DNA from: a virus
Length of the DNA: 55,144 nucleotides
Virus record (IMG/VR): IMGVR_UViG_3300046660_000207
Span: 1-55,144 of that record
Direction: 5' to 3' (one strand)
The notes beneath the pieces were generated by a model. The model was given only the letters and a program-made list of their open reading frames with translations, did no database searches and was not told the origin of the DNA. Shown one piece after another: positions 15,377-25,001 of the stretch. Both the position numbers and the translations under genes were made by a program. How positions within the stretch are numbered: the stretch's first letter is position 1; each line of letters begins with the position of its first letter.

Positions 15377-15567
15377 AACGCTTTCTGGTGTTTGCTGGTG
15401 ACAGCTTCTATCCGGCCGGTGGGTGGGATGATCTGCAAGGCGACTATGAAACTCTGAAAGAGGCGCGGGAGTCCTTGTCGGTAAAGAGGCCCTACGATTG
15501 GCATCATATCGTTGATACTAAGACTGGCGAACAAGTCGAAGACGGTGGGGATGGCCCGCGCGTTTAA
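15373..15567 (+). CDS. hypothetical protein, 64 aa
   Basis: The ATG overlaps the terL stop (ATGA). The sequence pattern, MKRFLVFAGDSFYPAGGWDD then a helix and YDWHHIVDTKTGE, matches a small protein often found near phage structural genes. Its function is unknown. Confidence 0.65.
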   Translation: MKRFLVFAGDSFYPAGGWDDLQGDYETLKEARESLSVKRPYDWHHIVDTKTGEQVEDGGDGPRV

Positions 15568-15664
15568 ACGCCTGATGGATCGCCTCTACCTGATCTACTG
15601 GCGCTGTCGCGTCGTCTACGTGCTTCTGATCGCAGTTATAGCCGCGATGCGGTTTGAAAAATAA
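15551..15664 (+). CDS. tiny membrane protein, 37 aa
   Basis: ATG 15551 has GGTGGGG just upstream and overlaps the previous gene by 17 bases. A basic, amphipathic start is followed by one membrane segment (VVYVLLIAVIAAMRF). It sits between terL and the portal gene. Role is unknown. Confidence 0.5.
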   Translation: MARAFKRLMDRLYLIYWRCRVVYVLLIAVIAAMRFEK

Positions 15665-15682
15665 CCAGCAGGGAACTCCCAT

Positions 15683-17896
15683 TTGAAAAAGCCACGGAAG
15701 ACCAGCAAGGGTGCCGAGCGCCCCGGCGAAGCTCTGCGCAAGCAGGGCGCAAAGTGGCTGGAGCGGGTGGACGCCGCTGGCAAGCATGAGAAGACGTGGC
15801 TGGATGACGCCAAGAAGGCGGTGCAGGCCTATACCGGCGAGACGGAGAACAACGGGACATCGGTAACGACTGACGCGACTGGCAAATACGATTTCAACAT
15901 CCTGTTTTCGAATGTTGAGACGATCGTTCCCGCCGTCATCAACTCGTCGCCGGTTCCGGATATCCGCCGCCGCTTCTCTGATCCTGATCCGGTTGCCCGT
16001 GTCGTGTCTGACATCCTTGAGCGTGCCATCCGCGTCCAGGTCGATGACAGCCGCCTTCAGGTCGAGATGGAAGCCGCAGCGCAGGATTCATTCCTTGCGG
16101 GGCGTGGTCTTGTCCGTCTCAGGTTTTCGAGTGATATCGTCGGTGGTGAGCCGACAGACGAGGAGATTGAGGATGCAGCCGAAGATAGTTCCGGGGGTCA
16201 GGATGGCGACGAGACAGGAATGTCTCAGACTGATGTTCAGCCCTCGTATCTCGATGAAACTGAGGTTGCTGGCGCTCAGGCAGGCGATGGGGAAGCACAA
16301 GGGTCTCCCATTGTGGAGCCCCTCGAATCCCTCGCCAACGAGCGTATCGGATTTGAAGCCGTAAGCTGGATCGACTACCGCCACGGTCCTGCCAAGCGCT
16401 GGGCAGACCGTCCGTGGGACGCCTTCCGCTTCTGCATTCCTCGCGAGGATGAAGACAAGTCCTTCGACGCCACGCTGATTGGCGAGCAGTTGACCGAGCG
16501 GGATGCCATTGAACGCAAGAGCGGCGGCGATGACGAACTCGTCGGCTGGGAAATCTGGGACAAGGACAGCCGCAAGGTCATCTTTATCGATGACGCCGGG
16601 GTGGTGCTGAAGATCATTGACGATCCGCTGGGACTTTCCGGCTTCTTCTGCATTCCGGCGCCGATGCAGCCAATCGAGATCAACGGCCGACTGATGCCGG
16701 TCAATCCGTTCTCGGTCTATCGCCGGTTGGCTGATGACCTTGACGAGGCCGTGCGCCGCAAGAACGTCCTTATCCGCGCCATGAAGGCCAAGGGCTGGTA
16801 CGCGATCAGCGAAGCCGACATGACCAATGTCCTCAATCTGGAGGACAACGAATTTGCCCCGATCAAGGATGCCGAGATTTGGGCGCAGAACGGCGGGATC
16901 GAGGCGGCGGTTGCCTTCTGGCCTTTCGAGAAGTTCATTGCGGCCATCCAGCAGCTCGACAGCGCCATCAACATCTACAAGCAGTGGATCTACGAAATCA
17001 CCGGGATTTCGGACATTGTTCGTGGCGCTTCGAATGCCAAGGAGACGCTGGGAGCACAAGAAATCAAGAGCCAATGGGGCTCCCTGCGCATCCAGAAGAT
17101 GCAGCGGATGATGGAACGCTGCGCCCGCGATCTGTTCGTGATGATGGCTGAGATCATCCCGGCCAAATTCTCGCCAAAGACGCTTGAGGAAATGACGGGC
17201 ATCCCCATCCTACCGACGCCAACGGACACGCCAGAGCAAGTGCAGCAGAAGGCTGCGGTTCGCGAACTGTTGAAGCGCAAGCTCTCGTCCTACTACCGGA
17301 TTGACGTTGAAAGTGATTCCACGGTTCGCGCCGACCTCACGCGACAGAAGCAGGAAGTCGCGGAGTTCCTTCAGGGCGCCGCATCCTATTTCCAGGCTGT
17401 TGCCCCGCTCGTCCAGCAGGGAGCGCTTCCGGCGGATGCTGCGGTGGAAATTTTCGCAGCCAATGCCCGCATGTTCAATCTCGGTCGCACGGTCGAAGAC
17501 ACGTTGGAGCAGATGGTCAGCACGGCCAAGGCAAAGGCGCAGCAGGCACAAGGCCAGCCTGCCGGACAGGAACCCACGCCCGAGCAGCAGGCCGCAACGG
17601 CGAAGAACGCCGCCGACGCTCAGAAGACGCAGCTGGCCAATCAGGCCACACAACAGTCTATGGCCCAAAGCCAGCAAGAGTTCGCGCAGAAGATGGCGGA
17701 AGCCGCACGTAAGGCTCAGGGCGAAGGTGTAAAGGCCCAGCAACAGGCCGTGATTGATGCCATGGAGCGCGAGATCAAGCAAATCGAGTTGAGCATCAAG
17801 CGCATCGATCTGCAGATCAAGGAAACTGAATTGGCCGCCGCGATGGTTCCGCCCCCGGCACCACAGGTCGCACCGACCCCGATGGAGGTTGCATAA
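15683..17896 (+). CDS. portal protein, P22-like
   Basis: The 737-aa protein starts at TTG 15683 with AGGGA upstream. Its length, the N-terminal basic helix and wing region with an acidic low-complexity insert (about 155-210), and the stem region ITGISDIVRGASNAKETLGA (about 434-453) are those of P22-type portals. The last 130 residues are Gln/Ala-rich coiled coil, like the barrel of P22 gp1. Twelve copies would form the DNA gate at one capsid vertex and carry the terminase and then the tail. Confidence 0.9.
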   Translation: MKKPRKTSKGAERPGEALRKQGAKWLERVDAAGKHEKTWLDDAKKAVQAYTGETENNGTSVTTDATGKYDFNILFSNVETIVPAVINSSPVPDIRRRFSDPDPVARVVSDILERAIRVQVDDSRLQVEMEAAAQDSFLAGRGLVRLRFSSDIVGGEPTDEEIEDAAEDSSGGQDGDETGMSQTDVQPSYLDETEVAGAQAGDGEAQGSPIVEPLESLANERIGFEAVSWIDYRHGPAKRWADRPWDAFRFCIPREDEDKSFDATLIGEQLTERDAIERKSGGDDELVGWEIWDKDSRKVIFIDDAGVVLKIIDDPLGLSGFFCIPAPMQPIEINGRLMPVNPFSVYRRLADDLDEAVRRKNVLIRAMKAKGWYAISEADMTNVLNLEDNEFAPIKDAEIWAQNGGIEAAVAFWPFEKFIAAIQQLDSAINIYKQWIYEITGISDIVRGASNAKETLGAQEIKSQWGSLRIQKMQRMMERCARDLFVMMAEIIPAKFSPKTLEEMTGIPILPTPTDTPEQVQQKAAVRELLKRKLSSYYRIDVESDSTVRADLTRQKQEVAEFLQGAASYFQAVAPLVQQGALPADAAVEIFAANARMFNLGRTVEDTLEQMVSTAKAKAQQAQGQPAGQEPTPEQQAATAKNAADAQKTQLANQATQQSMAQSQQEFAQKMAEAARKAQGEGVKAQQQAVIDAMEREIKQIELSIKRIDLQIKETELAAAMVPPPAPQVAPTPMEVA

Positions 17897-18168
17897 TGGC
17901 AACGATGAATGAGTTCCGTGCACGAGGCACGGACATGTCCTCCCCCGGCACTGATATTGTGCCGATCGACCTGTCCGTTGAAGATCAAACGCCAGCGGTC
18001 CCGTATAGGTCTATTTTCGTCGGCGGGACTGCCGGGGATGTGAAGGTTGACACGCTTGGTGGCACGGCGAGGACGGTTCCCTTGCTGACAGGTGCCATTT
18101 TGCCGGTCACCGTGACCAAGATTTACAAAACTGGCACGACTGCCACCAGCGTTTTCGGGATTCTGTGA
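17896..18168 (+). CDS. small virion protein, beta-rich, 90 aa
   Basis: TAATG overlap with the portal gene. After a polar start, residues 37-88 form a small beta domain of a type common between portal and capsid genes: SIFVGGTAGDVKVDTLGG, then LLTGAILPVTVTKIY and TGTTAT. It is probably a head or spike accessory protein. No specific role is established. Confidence 0.65.
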   Translation: MATMNEFRARGTDMSSPGTDIVPIDLSVEDQTPAVPYRSIFVGGTAGDVKVDTLGGTARTVPLLTGAILPVTVTKIYKTGTTATSVFGIL

Positions 18169-18464
18169 TGACAGCCTATATCCAGCGCAACGGCCAATGG
18201 GTGTGCAAGGCGACCGGCGCCCCCATGCTATCGGCGCAAGAGCGGTCGAAGCCTCTCCCGACCCCATACTTCCTACCCGACATTCCCGAATACACGAGCC
18301 CGATTGACGGCCGTGTCATCGGCTCCCGTTCCGAGCGCCGGGAAGACATGAAGCGCAACAACTGCATTGATGCGCGGGACTTTGCTTCCCCGACCGGCGG
18401 GAAAATTCGCAATAAGGACTTCGCCAGGAAACGTGGGCTGACCGTTTCTGAAGAGTATCGCTGA
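18168..18464 (+). CDS. hypothetical structural-module protein, 98 aa
   Basis: ATG 18168 overlaps the previous stop (TGATG). The recognisable pattern is IPEYTSPIDGRVIGSRSERR followed by EDMKRNNCIDARDF and a basic end. Similar small proteins sit before scaffold genes in several podovirus genomes. Function is unknown. Confidence 0.7.
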   Translation: MTAYIQRNGQWVCKATGAPMLSAQERSKPLPTPYFLPDIPEYTSPIDGRVIGSRSERREDMKRNNCIDARDFASPTGGKIRNKDFARKRGLTVSEEYR

Positions 18465-18499
18465 AACCACCTTCCAAAACCGAACAAGGAATTTCAACC

Positions 18500-19618
18500 A
18501 TGAGCGTAGGCGTCGAAGCCGCTACGAATGACACTGGCGCTGCCGGTGTGATTGTCACCAATGTTGAGCCCGCGACTGACGCCGATCTCGGCGCTGTCTG
18601 GGATCGCATGGAAAGCACGAACGGGGCAACGCGGGGCGAGGATGGCCGTTTTGCCTCCCAGACCGCCGCTGACACCGGAACAACGGATAACGCCACTGCT
18701 GAGGCTGTAGGCGTCACGGAACCACTGGAAGGTGGTGAGGGAGGGGAGACAATCGAGGGCGAACTTTCGACGCCGCCGGCGGATGTCCCCCTCCCTTCGA
18801 ATTGGCGCGGTCTTGAAGACGCATGGGCGAAAATCCCGGCAGAGCTTCGCGAACCGATCGCCGCACATGAAGCCAAGCTTCACCAGACGCTTTCCCAGCA
18901 GGGCCAGACGCTGGCGGCATACAAGCCGCTTGGTGACACCATCATGGAATACAAGGAGTATTTCAACGGCGAGAAGATGAACGTCAAACCGCATGAGGCG
19001 GTAGGCTTCCTTCTCAACCTGCAGCGCAGCATGGACACAAAGCCGCTCGAAACGGCCTTGGAGATCATCGACCGCTATCAGTTGCGCGGCCCGCTGGCCC
19101 AGGTTCTCGGCGGCGCTCAGCCTGCCGAAGGTCAGACGCCACAACAGACCGACAACACACAGGCGCTGATGGCCGAAATTGGCCAGTTGAAGGAGATCAT
19201 CCGGGGAATCAACGACCCGTCGAAGATCGACCAGCGCATTTCGCAGAAATTGGATGAAGACCGGGCAACAACCCAAGTCAACGATGTCATCAGCCGCACG
19301 TCGAAGGACATGCCGCTTTATGCCGACGTTGAAGGGGAACTGCCAACCTTCATCACAATGGCGTGGGCAAAGCTCGGAGACACCGCTTCGCATGAAGCCG
19401 TGCTCAAGCGAGCCTACGACATGGCCGTTAATGCCGACCCCGACTTGAGGAAGAAGGCAGCCGCGCTTCAAACCGCCGCTGTCCCTGATCCAAAGCAAGT
19501 CGCGGCTGCAAAGAACGCGAACGCATCCAACATCCGTTCAACGTCAACCGGCAAACCACGCGAAGCCACAGAAGATGAGCTTCTGGCCGCCGTGTTCGAC
19601 AAGCACAAAAGGGCTTAA
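18500..19618 (+). CDS. scaffolding protein
   Basis: The 372-aa protein is acidic and Thr/Ala-rich at its N-terminus. It is mainly helical through the middle (HEAKLHQTLSQQGQTLAAYK). It ends in a basic tail with KHKRA. Together with its place right before the major capsid gene, this is the profile of a scaffold that shapes the procapsid and leaves before DNA packaging. No protease motif is visible. Confidence 0.82.
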   Translation: MSVGVEAATNDTGAAGVIVTNVEPATDADLGAVWDRMESTNGATRGEDGRFASQTAADTGTTDNATAEAVGVTEPLEGGEGGETIEGELSTPPADVPLPSNWRGLEDAWAKIPAELREPIAAHEAKLHQTLSQQGQTLAAYKPLGDTIMEYKEYFNGEKMNVKPHEAVGFLLNLQRSMDTKPLETALEIIDRYQLRGPLAQVLGGAQPAEGQTPQQTDNTQALMAEIGQLKEIIRGINDPSKIDQRISQKLDEDRATTQVNDVISRTSKDMPLYADVEGELPTFITMAWAKLGDTASHEAVLKRAYDMAVNADPDLRKKAAALQTAAVPDPKQVAAAKNANASNIRSTSTGKPREATEDELLAAVFDKHKRA

Positions 19619-19621
19619 ACC

Positions 19622-20587
19622 ATGGCATCTCCCAGTGCTGTATTCACCGAAATGGTGTCTACCACGATGCGCAACGTCTCCACCGATGTGGCGGACAACG
19701 TTTCGCTCAACAACGCTCTCTCTGCCCGCCTGAAGAAGAAGGGCAAGTTTATCACCCTCGACGGCGGCTATGAAATCCAGATCCCGCTGGAATATGCCGA
19801 AAATGGCACCTATCAGCGCTTTGCCGGCTTCGACACTCTCAACACCAACGCCTCCGATGTCATCACGTCGGCCAAGTACGACTGGGCACAGATCGCGCTG
19901 CATGTCGTCGCCTCTGGTCGTGAGCTTCGGATGAATTCCGGTAAGAGCCAGATGATCAACCTGGCGAAGGCCAAGAAGGCCAACGCGCTCAAAACTGCCG
20001 CCAACAACTTCTCCATCGATCTGTATTCGGACGGCTCGCTCACCAACCAGGTCGGCGGCCTTGCGAATATCATCCAGACGAACGGTCAGGGCACGGTCGG
20101 CGGCCTCAACTCGGCAACCTTCACCTTCTGGCGGAACAAGTTCCGTGAAATCGCCGGATCCGGCGCCTACACGAAGGATACGTTCAAGGGTGAATTGAAT
20201 GGTCTCTGGCTCCAACTCGTTCGCGGTGCGGACAAGCCCGACCTGATCGTTCTCAGCCATGACTTCTATTCGGTCTATGAAGCCGGTGAGCAGCAGCTCC
20301 AGCGCTACATGGACGCCGACATGGCGAAGGCCGGTTTCGTCGGTCTGAAATACAAGACCGCTGACGTGATCTTCGATGACAACACGAATTTCACCTCGAC
20401 GGCCGAGAAGGGCTATTTCCTGAATACTGACTACCTCTACGTCGCTCAGCACAAGGACGCGCAGTGGACGCAGGACGAGGAGAAGAAGCCCGTCAACCAG
20501 GATGCCGTCGTTCTCCCGTTCTACTGGATGGGCAACGTGGTGACTTCCAACCGTGCCCTGCAGGGCGTCCTGCTCGACGCAGCGTAA
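19622..20587 (+). CDS. major capsid protein
   Basis: The 321-aa protein directly follows the scaffold gene, the normal order. Composition and length suit an HK97-fold capsid protein: an N-terminal arm and extended loop region, strand-rich core (YEIQIPLEYAENGTYQRFAG) and Asn/Thr-rich late part ending VVTSNRALQGVLLDAA. AAAAGGG lies about nine bases before ATG 19622. No cleavage site is evident. Confidence 0.88.
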   Translation: MASPSAVFTEMVSTTMRNVSTDVADNVSLNNALSARLKKKGKFITLDGGYEIQIPLEYAENGTYQRFAGFDTLNTNASDVITSAKYDWAQIALHVVASGRELRMNSGKSQMINLAKAKKANALKTAANNFSIDLYSDGSLTNQVGGLANIIQTNGQGTVGGLNSATFTFWRNKFREIAGSGAYTKDTFKGELNGLWLQLVRGADKPDLIVLSHDFYSVYEAGEQQLQRYMDADMAKAGFVGLKYKTADVIFDDNTNFTSTAEKGYFLNTDYLYVAQHKDAQWTQDEEKKPVNQDAVVLPFYWMGNVVTSNRALQGVLLDAA

Positions 20588-20599
20588 GGAGAACCGACC

Positions 20600-21088
20600 A
20601 TGACCGCATTTGTAGGCGCAAGCCTCACACAGACCTATACCGCCGCGCAGCTGGCCGGCTCGGAAGCCCACAAGGTTCCCCAGCTCGGTCAGGTCTACAC
20701 GGACTCCAACGGCAAACGGTACAAGTTTGTCCTGTTCAACAACGGCGTCGGTGACGTTGCTGCTGTAGCGGGCAATTTCGCATACATCTACGCCGTCTCC
20801 GGTGCTTCGGCAGGCCAGATCACGACCGTGACGATGGACCTGACCGATACGCAGGGCATCGGCGCCGGCATGTTCATGTCCGTTCCGGCGGATGGTGAAT
20901 ACTGCTGGATCCAGACGTGGGGACCGGCAACGCTCACCACGGCTCTGACGGCGGGCGCCGATGGCAACGCGCTGACGCCTGTCGGTTCCACGGATGGCAC
21001 GCTCGACGTGTCGGCTCTGGTCACCGACCATATCTGCGCTATCGCGATCGATGCTTCGGCAAAGATCGTCTTCATCACCTGCCCGTAG
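20600..21088 (+). CDS. capsid decoration protein candidate
   Basis: ATG 20600 has a strong GGAGAACCGACC leader. The 162-aa product is strand-rich, with few charged residues and many Gly/Thr/Ala, typical of head decoration proteins. It follows the capsid gene and is followed by a terminator, so both may be made at high level from the same message. Confidence 0.7.
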   Translation: MTAFVGASLTQTYTAAQLAGSEAHKVPQLGQVYTDSNGKRYKFVLFNNGVGDVAAVAGNFAYIYAVSGASAGQITTVTMDLTDTQGIGAGMFMSVPADGEYCWIQTWGPATLTTALTAGADGNALTPVGSTDGTLDVSALVTDHICAIAIDASAKIVFITCP

Positions 21089-21110
21089 CAGAAAACGCAG
21101 GATCAGACGC

Positions 21111-21139
21111 AAAGGGCGGCTCTTCGGGGCCGCCTTTTT
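21111..21139 (+). terminator. rho-independent terminator after capsid genes
   Basis: GGCGGC (21115-21120) pairs with GCCGCC (21129-21134) around TCTTCGGG, with flanking A and five T. It would reduce transcription into the tail genes and so raise capsid over tail output. Confidence 0.85.
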
Positions 21140-21176
21140 CTATGGCAACCACCTTCCAAAACGAAAGGCCAATATC

Positions 21177-21944
21177 ATGGCTGAGAACAATCAAGACCCG
21201 ATGATCAAGGTTCTCGGGTTCAAGACGACCTATGAGCGCCTGCCGGTTCGCGGCGACATTCTGGACGAGAACGTTGATGAACGCGGGTTCCGGCTCGATC
21301 CCAAGGGCAAGCGCGTGATGGAACACGCCGAAGTCGATTGGGTTTCCTATGCCCCGGCGCATTCTCCGGTCAACACGATGAATTGGGAGCGCATCAAGCA
21401 TATCGAGATCACCGACGAAATGCTGTCCGGCGAAGTCACCGAAAAAATCCGGCTGATGGCCGTTCGCTGGAATCAGATCGCGCCAGCATATGCCGCATGG
21501 AAGGCAGGGCACGAAATGCCGGTCAATGGCACGCCTCTGTCGGCATGGGCCGGTGTCACGGCTGAAAAGGCCGAAGTGCTTCGCCGCTACGCCATCCGCA
21601 CGGTCGAAGAGGTGGCACGTCTTGCCGAAGGCCAGTTGGAAAAGGTCCAGCTTCCCGGCATGCGCGATCTCAAGAAAGCTGCCGCTCTGTTCCTTGAAGG
21701 CCGTGGCGCTGCTGAAGCGGCCGAGCGTGAAACCGAGCGCGACAACGAAATCGCCGTGCTGAAAGCGCAGTTGGCGGAAACGAACGAACGCTTTGCGGCG
21801 GCAATGGACCTTCTGGAACAGAAGACCAATCCGATCGGCGAAGTCGATCAGCTTCGCGCCGAACTCGACGCCAAGGGCATCAAGTACCACCACAAGGCTG
21901 GCGCCGACACGCTACGGGCTCTCCTGACCGAGCGAGCCGCTTGA
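21177..21944 (+). CDS. structural-module protein with C-terminal HeH/SAP-like end, 255 aa
   Basis: ATG 21177 is chosen; the longer frame upstream runs through the terminator. The N-terminal half is a mixed domain. A coiled coil lies about 180-222. The C-terminus, LRAELDAKGIKYHHKAGADT then LRALL, matches the HeH/SAP-type helix-extended-helix that often closes phage head proteins and may touch DNA. Exact role is unknown. Confidence 0.7.
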   Translation: MAENNQDPMIKVLGFKTTYERLPVRGDILDENVDERGFRLDPKGKRVMEHAEVDWVSYAPAHSPVNTMNWERIKHIEITDEMLSGEVTEKIRLMAVRWNQIAPAYAAWKAGHEMPVNGTPLSAWAGVTAEKAEVLRRYAIRTVEEVARLAEGQLEKVQLPGMRDLKKAAALFLEGRGAAEAAERETERDNEIAVLKAQLAETNERFAAAMDLLEQKTNPIGEVDQLRAELDAKGIKYHHKAGADTLRALLTERAA

Positions 21945-21945
21945 T

Positions 21946-22656
21946 ATGACGATCCTGTCCGTCGTCAAAGACGTATGCCGCACACCCGGTATAGGACTTG
22001 ATCCGCCTGCCCAGTTGATGAGCAGCACGGATCGGGAATATATGGAAATGGCGACGGTTGCCGATGAAATGGCAACCAGGATCATGCGTGCTTACGACTG
22101 GCAGGCTCTTCAGGTCCAGAAGACCTTTACCGGCGATGCGGCGACAGAAGCCTTCGACCTTCCCGCCGATTATGACCGGATGCCCAATGCAGCATCGATG
22201 TGGTCGAGCCGGTGGACATGGGCGTTCAACAAAATCACCAGTACGGATGAGTGGCTGGAGTATCAGGTCGTTCCCTACACCTTCATCAATGGTAACTGGA
22301 TTATCTACGGGGACCAGTTCCATTTTCTCCCGATCATGGCGGTGGCCGAGACGATCAAGTTTTTCTACATCTCGAACCTCTACGCCAAGGACGCCGACAA
22401 TGTGCCGAAGGCGGCTTTTACCGCCGATACGGACACGTTCCGGCTTGATGAAAAGCTGCTCAAGCTGGGCATCATCTGGCAGTGGAAAGCAGGCAAGGGG
22501 CTTCCCTATGAGGAAGACATGCAGAATTATGAACTCGCCCTCAATAAGCTGATGTTGTCCGATGGTGGCGCACGTTCGACGCTGAGCGGGAACCGCAACC
22601 GCTATTCGCGCGGCGTTAAAATAGCCTTCTGGCAGACCGTGGGCGGGTCTAGCTAA
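21946..22656 (+). CDS. head-to-tail adaptor (T7 gp11 / P22 gp4-like)
   Basis: The 236-aa protein begins with a helix-rich adaptor signature: ILSVVKDVCRTPGIG, then SSTDREYMEMATVADEMATR and the motif YDWQALQ. A strand region with PADYDRM and SMWSSRW follows, then a helical C-terminus. This is the known arrangement of podovirus adaptors that bind the portal and seal the filled head. The nozzle gene follows in TAATG overlap. Confidence 0.82.
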   Translation: MTILSVVKDVCRTPGIGLDPPAQLMSSTDREYMEMATVADEMATRIMRAYDWQALQVQKTFTGDAATEAFDLPADYDRMPNAASMWSSRWTWAFNKITSTDEWLEYQVVPYTFINGNWIIYGDQFHFLPIMAVAETIKFFYISNLYAKDADNVPKAAFTADTDTFRLDEKLLKLGIIWQWKAGKGLPYEEDMQNYELALNKLMLSDGGARSTLSGNRNRYSRGVKIAFWQTVGGSS

Positions 22657-24542
22657 TGGCGCTTCGTCAGCCGGCGCAGCAGCGGGCGCGTGTCAGGTCT
22701 CAGCCGTTCTCGTTCCCGGCGCCAACGCGGGGATGGGTGGCAAACGGAAACCTCGCGGTGCCACAGCCTGGCGGCGCTGTGGTCATGGAAAACTGGTTCC
22801 CGACCGCGACCGGCGCTATCATGCGGCGTGGCAAGCAAATCTACGCCACGCTAGGAAGCGGCGATCTCGATACCACGGCGCTGTTTGCCTACAACGACGG
22901 GAACAACCGAAAGCTCTTCGGGGCAACGGAAACAACCGTCTACGACATCACCACGATTATTTCCCCGATCAATTATACGCTCGGGACTGAGGACGGCGAC
23001 GAGATCGTTACAGACGACGGCGATTTCATCGGCCAACTGTCAACGGGCGATCTTGAGGTGATCACAGGCCAGACGGGGGGCAATTGGATATCCGTCCAGT
23101 TCTCGACAAGCGGCGGGGCATATCTGGTCAACGTCAACGGCATGGACCCGATGCAGGTCTACGACGGGGCAAACTGGTATCCGATTTCGGCCTCCGCTGT
23201 TTCGACGTTGAACTATGACGCTGAAACCGTCGCATTCACGGTGGGAGAGACATTGACCGGGGGAACGTCCGGGGCAACTGCGCCGATCCTTCGGGTGGAC
23301 GATAACGGGACCACCGGAACGCTTATTTTGGGTGCTATCACGGGTGGCCCGTTCCAGAACAACGAGACGATTACCGATGGAGATGGCGGCTCAGCAACGG
23401 CGGATGGAGCAAGCTCTACGCTGTTCGGGGCCTTTACCGGCGTTTCCACATCCAGCCTGTCCTATGTCTGGTCATTCAAGAACCGACTGTTCTTCATCGA
23501 AAAGGAGACGATGGACGCTTGGTATCTGCCGGTTGATCAAATCACGGGCGTTGCGGTCAAGTTCCCGCTCGGCGGTGAATTCTCGCTCGGCGGCTCGCTT
23601 GTGTTCGGTGCCTCATGGTCCCGCGATACCGGCGACGGTCTAAACGCCATGTGCGCATTCTTCACCTCTGAGGGTGAGGTTGCGATCTACCAAGGCACCA
23701 ACCCAGCCGATGCGGCGGCATGGTCTCAGGTTGGTATCTATCGGATAGGTAAGACACTCGGCCAACTCGCACACATCACAGCCGGTGGCGATCTGGTGAT
23801 TGCAACGGATATCGGCTTTGTTCCTTTGTCTCAGGCTCTCCAGAAAGACTACGCAGCGCTTTCCCCTTCGGCCGTATCAGCGCCGATCGAAGTAGAATGG
23901 AACAGCGCGGTGCAACTCCGATCCTCCGAGCCGTGGCAGTGTGAAGTCTGGTCAGCCGGCCAGATGGTCATTGTGGCTCTCCCAACGGTAAACGATCAGC
24001 CGGACAGGATGTTTGTCGCCAACGCCAGAACGGGCGCGTGGGCTCCCTTCACCAATTGGGGCGCCACTTGCCTCCAGGTATTCGAAGATCGCCTGTTTTG
24101 CGGCACGACAGAGGGGCGGGTGTTTGAATTGAATGTCACCGGCCTAGACGACGGCTTGCCCTATACAGCCACCTATCTGCCCTCATTCGACCCCATAGGT
24201 ACGCTCGGCCTCAAATCGGTATCGATGGCCCGCGCGGTTCTTAAGGCCTCAACAGCGCTCAATGAGCGGCTTTCCATCCAGAAGGACTACAACGTCTCGC
24301 TCCCGAACGTGCCTGACGCTTCTCCTGTTTCCGTTTCAGGAACCTGGGGCTCTGGTGTTTGGGGCGACAGCGTATGGGGCAGGCCAACGGAAAAGTCTGT
24401 TTTCCAACGGTGGAGATCAGTGGGAGGAGCCGGCGAAACGATTGCTCCAGCCTTGCAGATTACCAGTGGTAGCCTCGTCGCAATAGACGCTGAAATTATC
24501 CGTACGGATGTTCTCTACGACAGCGGCGGGTTCGTGACTTGA
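22656..24542 (+). CDS. tail nozzle / DNA stabilisation protein (P22 gp10-like)
   Basis: The 628-aa protein begins with PFSFPAPTRGWVANGNLA and ENWFPTATGAIMRRG, the hallmark start of gp10-type tail hub proteins. The body is a string of beta repeats as in a propeller. A Gly/Thr-rich insertion at about 190-255, beginning with AFTVGETLTGGTSGATAP, has the look of a small carbohydrate-binding or spacer domain. It would close the tail exit and hold the spikes. Confidence 0.85.
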   Translation: MALRQPAQQRARVRSQPFSFPAPTRGWVANGNLAVPQPGGAVVMENWFPTATGAIMRRGKQIYATLGSGDLDTTALFAYNDGNNRKLFGATETTVYDITTIISPINYTLGTEDGDEIVTDDGDFIGQLSTGDLEVITGQTGGNWISVQFSTSGGAYLVNVNGMDPMQVYDGANWYPISASAVSTLNYDAETVAFTVGETLTGGTSGATAPILRVDDNGTTGTLILGAITGGPFQNNETITDGDGGSATADGASSTLFGAFTGVSTSSLSYVWSFKNRLFFIEKETMDAWYLPVDQITGVAVKFPLGGEFSLGGSLVFGASWSRDTGDGLNAMCAFFTSEGEVAIYQGTNPADAAAWSQVGIYRIGKTLGQLAHITAGGDLVIATDIGFVPLSQALQKDYAALSPSAVSAPIEVEWNSAVQLRSSEPWQCEVWSAGQMVIVALPTVNDQPDRMFVANARTGAWAPFTNWGATCLQVFEDRLFCGTTEGRVFELNVTGLDDGLPYTATYLPSFDPIGTLGLKSVSMARAVLKASTALNERLSIQKDYNVSLPNVPDASPVSVSGTWGSGVWGDSVWGRPTEKSVFQRWRSVGGAGETIAPALQITSGSLVAIDAEIIRTDVLYDSGGFVT

Positions 24543-25000
24543 ACGTGATAGAGGCGGGGCCCGAAAGCAGTCCGGAACTCAACGCCATGATTGGTGATTT
24601 CGTCTGCGGGATCATCTGGGGGGAACCGGGGCGGATTACAGACTTCGCTTCGCTCGGCGTGTTCGACGGTGACAAGCTTATTGCGGGTGTTCTGTACCAT
24701 AATTGGTATGTCGAAACCGGCGTCATCGAACTCACGTCGGCCTCCATTTCAAAGCGCTGGCTGGCGAGGTCCGTATTGAATGCGATGTTCTCGCTGCCCT
24801 TTGATCGATGGGGCTGCCAGCTTTGTGCACTCCGGGTTTCCGAGCGCAACATCGGTATGATCTCCATTGCCGAGCGGTTCGGGTTCAAGAGCTACCGCAT
24901 TCCGCGCCTTCGGGGCAGGGACGAGGCAGAAATCGTCTTTACGCTGACAGACGAAGACTGGCGGGCTCACCCGTCCTGTCGAATCGTGAAAGGACAGTAA
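24539..25000 (+). CDS. GNAT-like acetyltransferase
   Basis: The TTG start at 24539 overlaps the nozzle stop (GTG 24545 is possible). The 153-aa protein has the GNAT layout: a strand-turn-strand LGVFDGDKLIAGVLYHNW, a central strand VIELTSASISKRW, and late ERNIGMISIAERFGFKSYR, matching the motif where a helix follows the acetyl-CoA site. The substrate is not known. Similar genes occur in podovirus tail modules and may modify virion or host proteins. Confidence 0.78.
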   Translation: MNVIEAGPESSPELNAMIGDFVCGIIWGEPGRITDFASLGVFDGDKLIAGVLYHNWYVETGVIELTSASISKRWLARSVLNAMFSLPFDRWGCQLCALRVSERNIGMISIAERFGFKSYRIPRLRGRDEAEIVFTLTDEDWRAHPSCRIVKGQ

Positions 25001-25001
25001 G

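Noticed and set aside
20994-21176. N-terminal extension of the 21177 gene
   Set aside because: The open frame upstream runs through the capsid-region terminator and the decoration gene in another frame; ATG 21177 is the sensible start.
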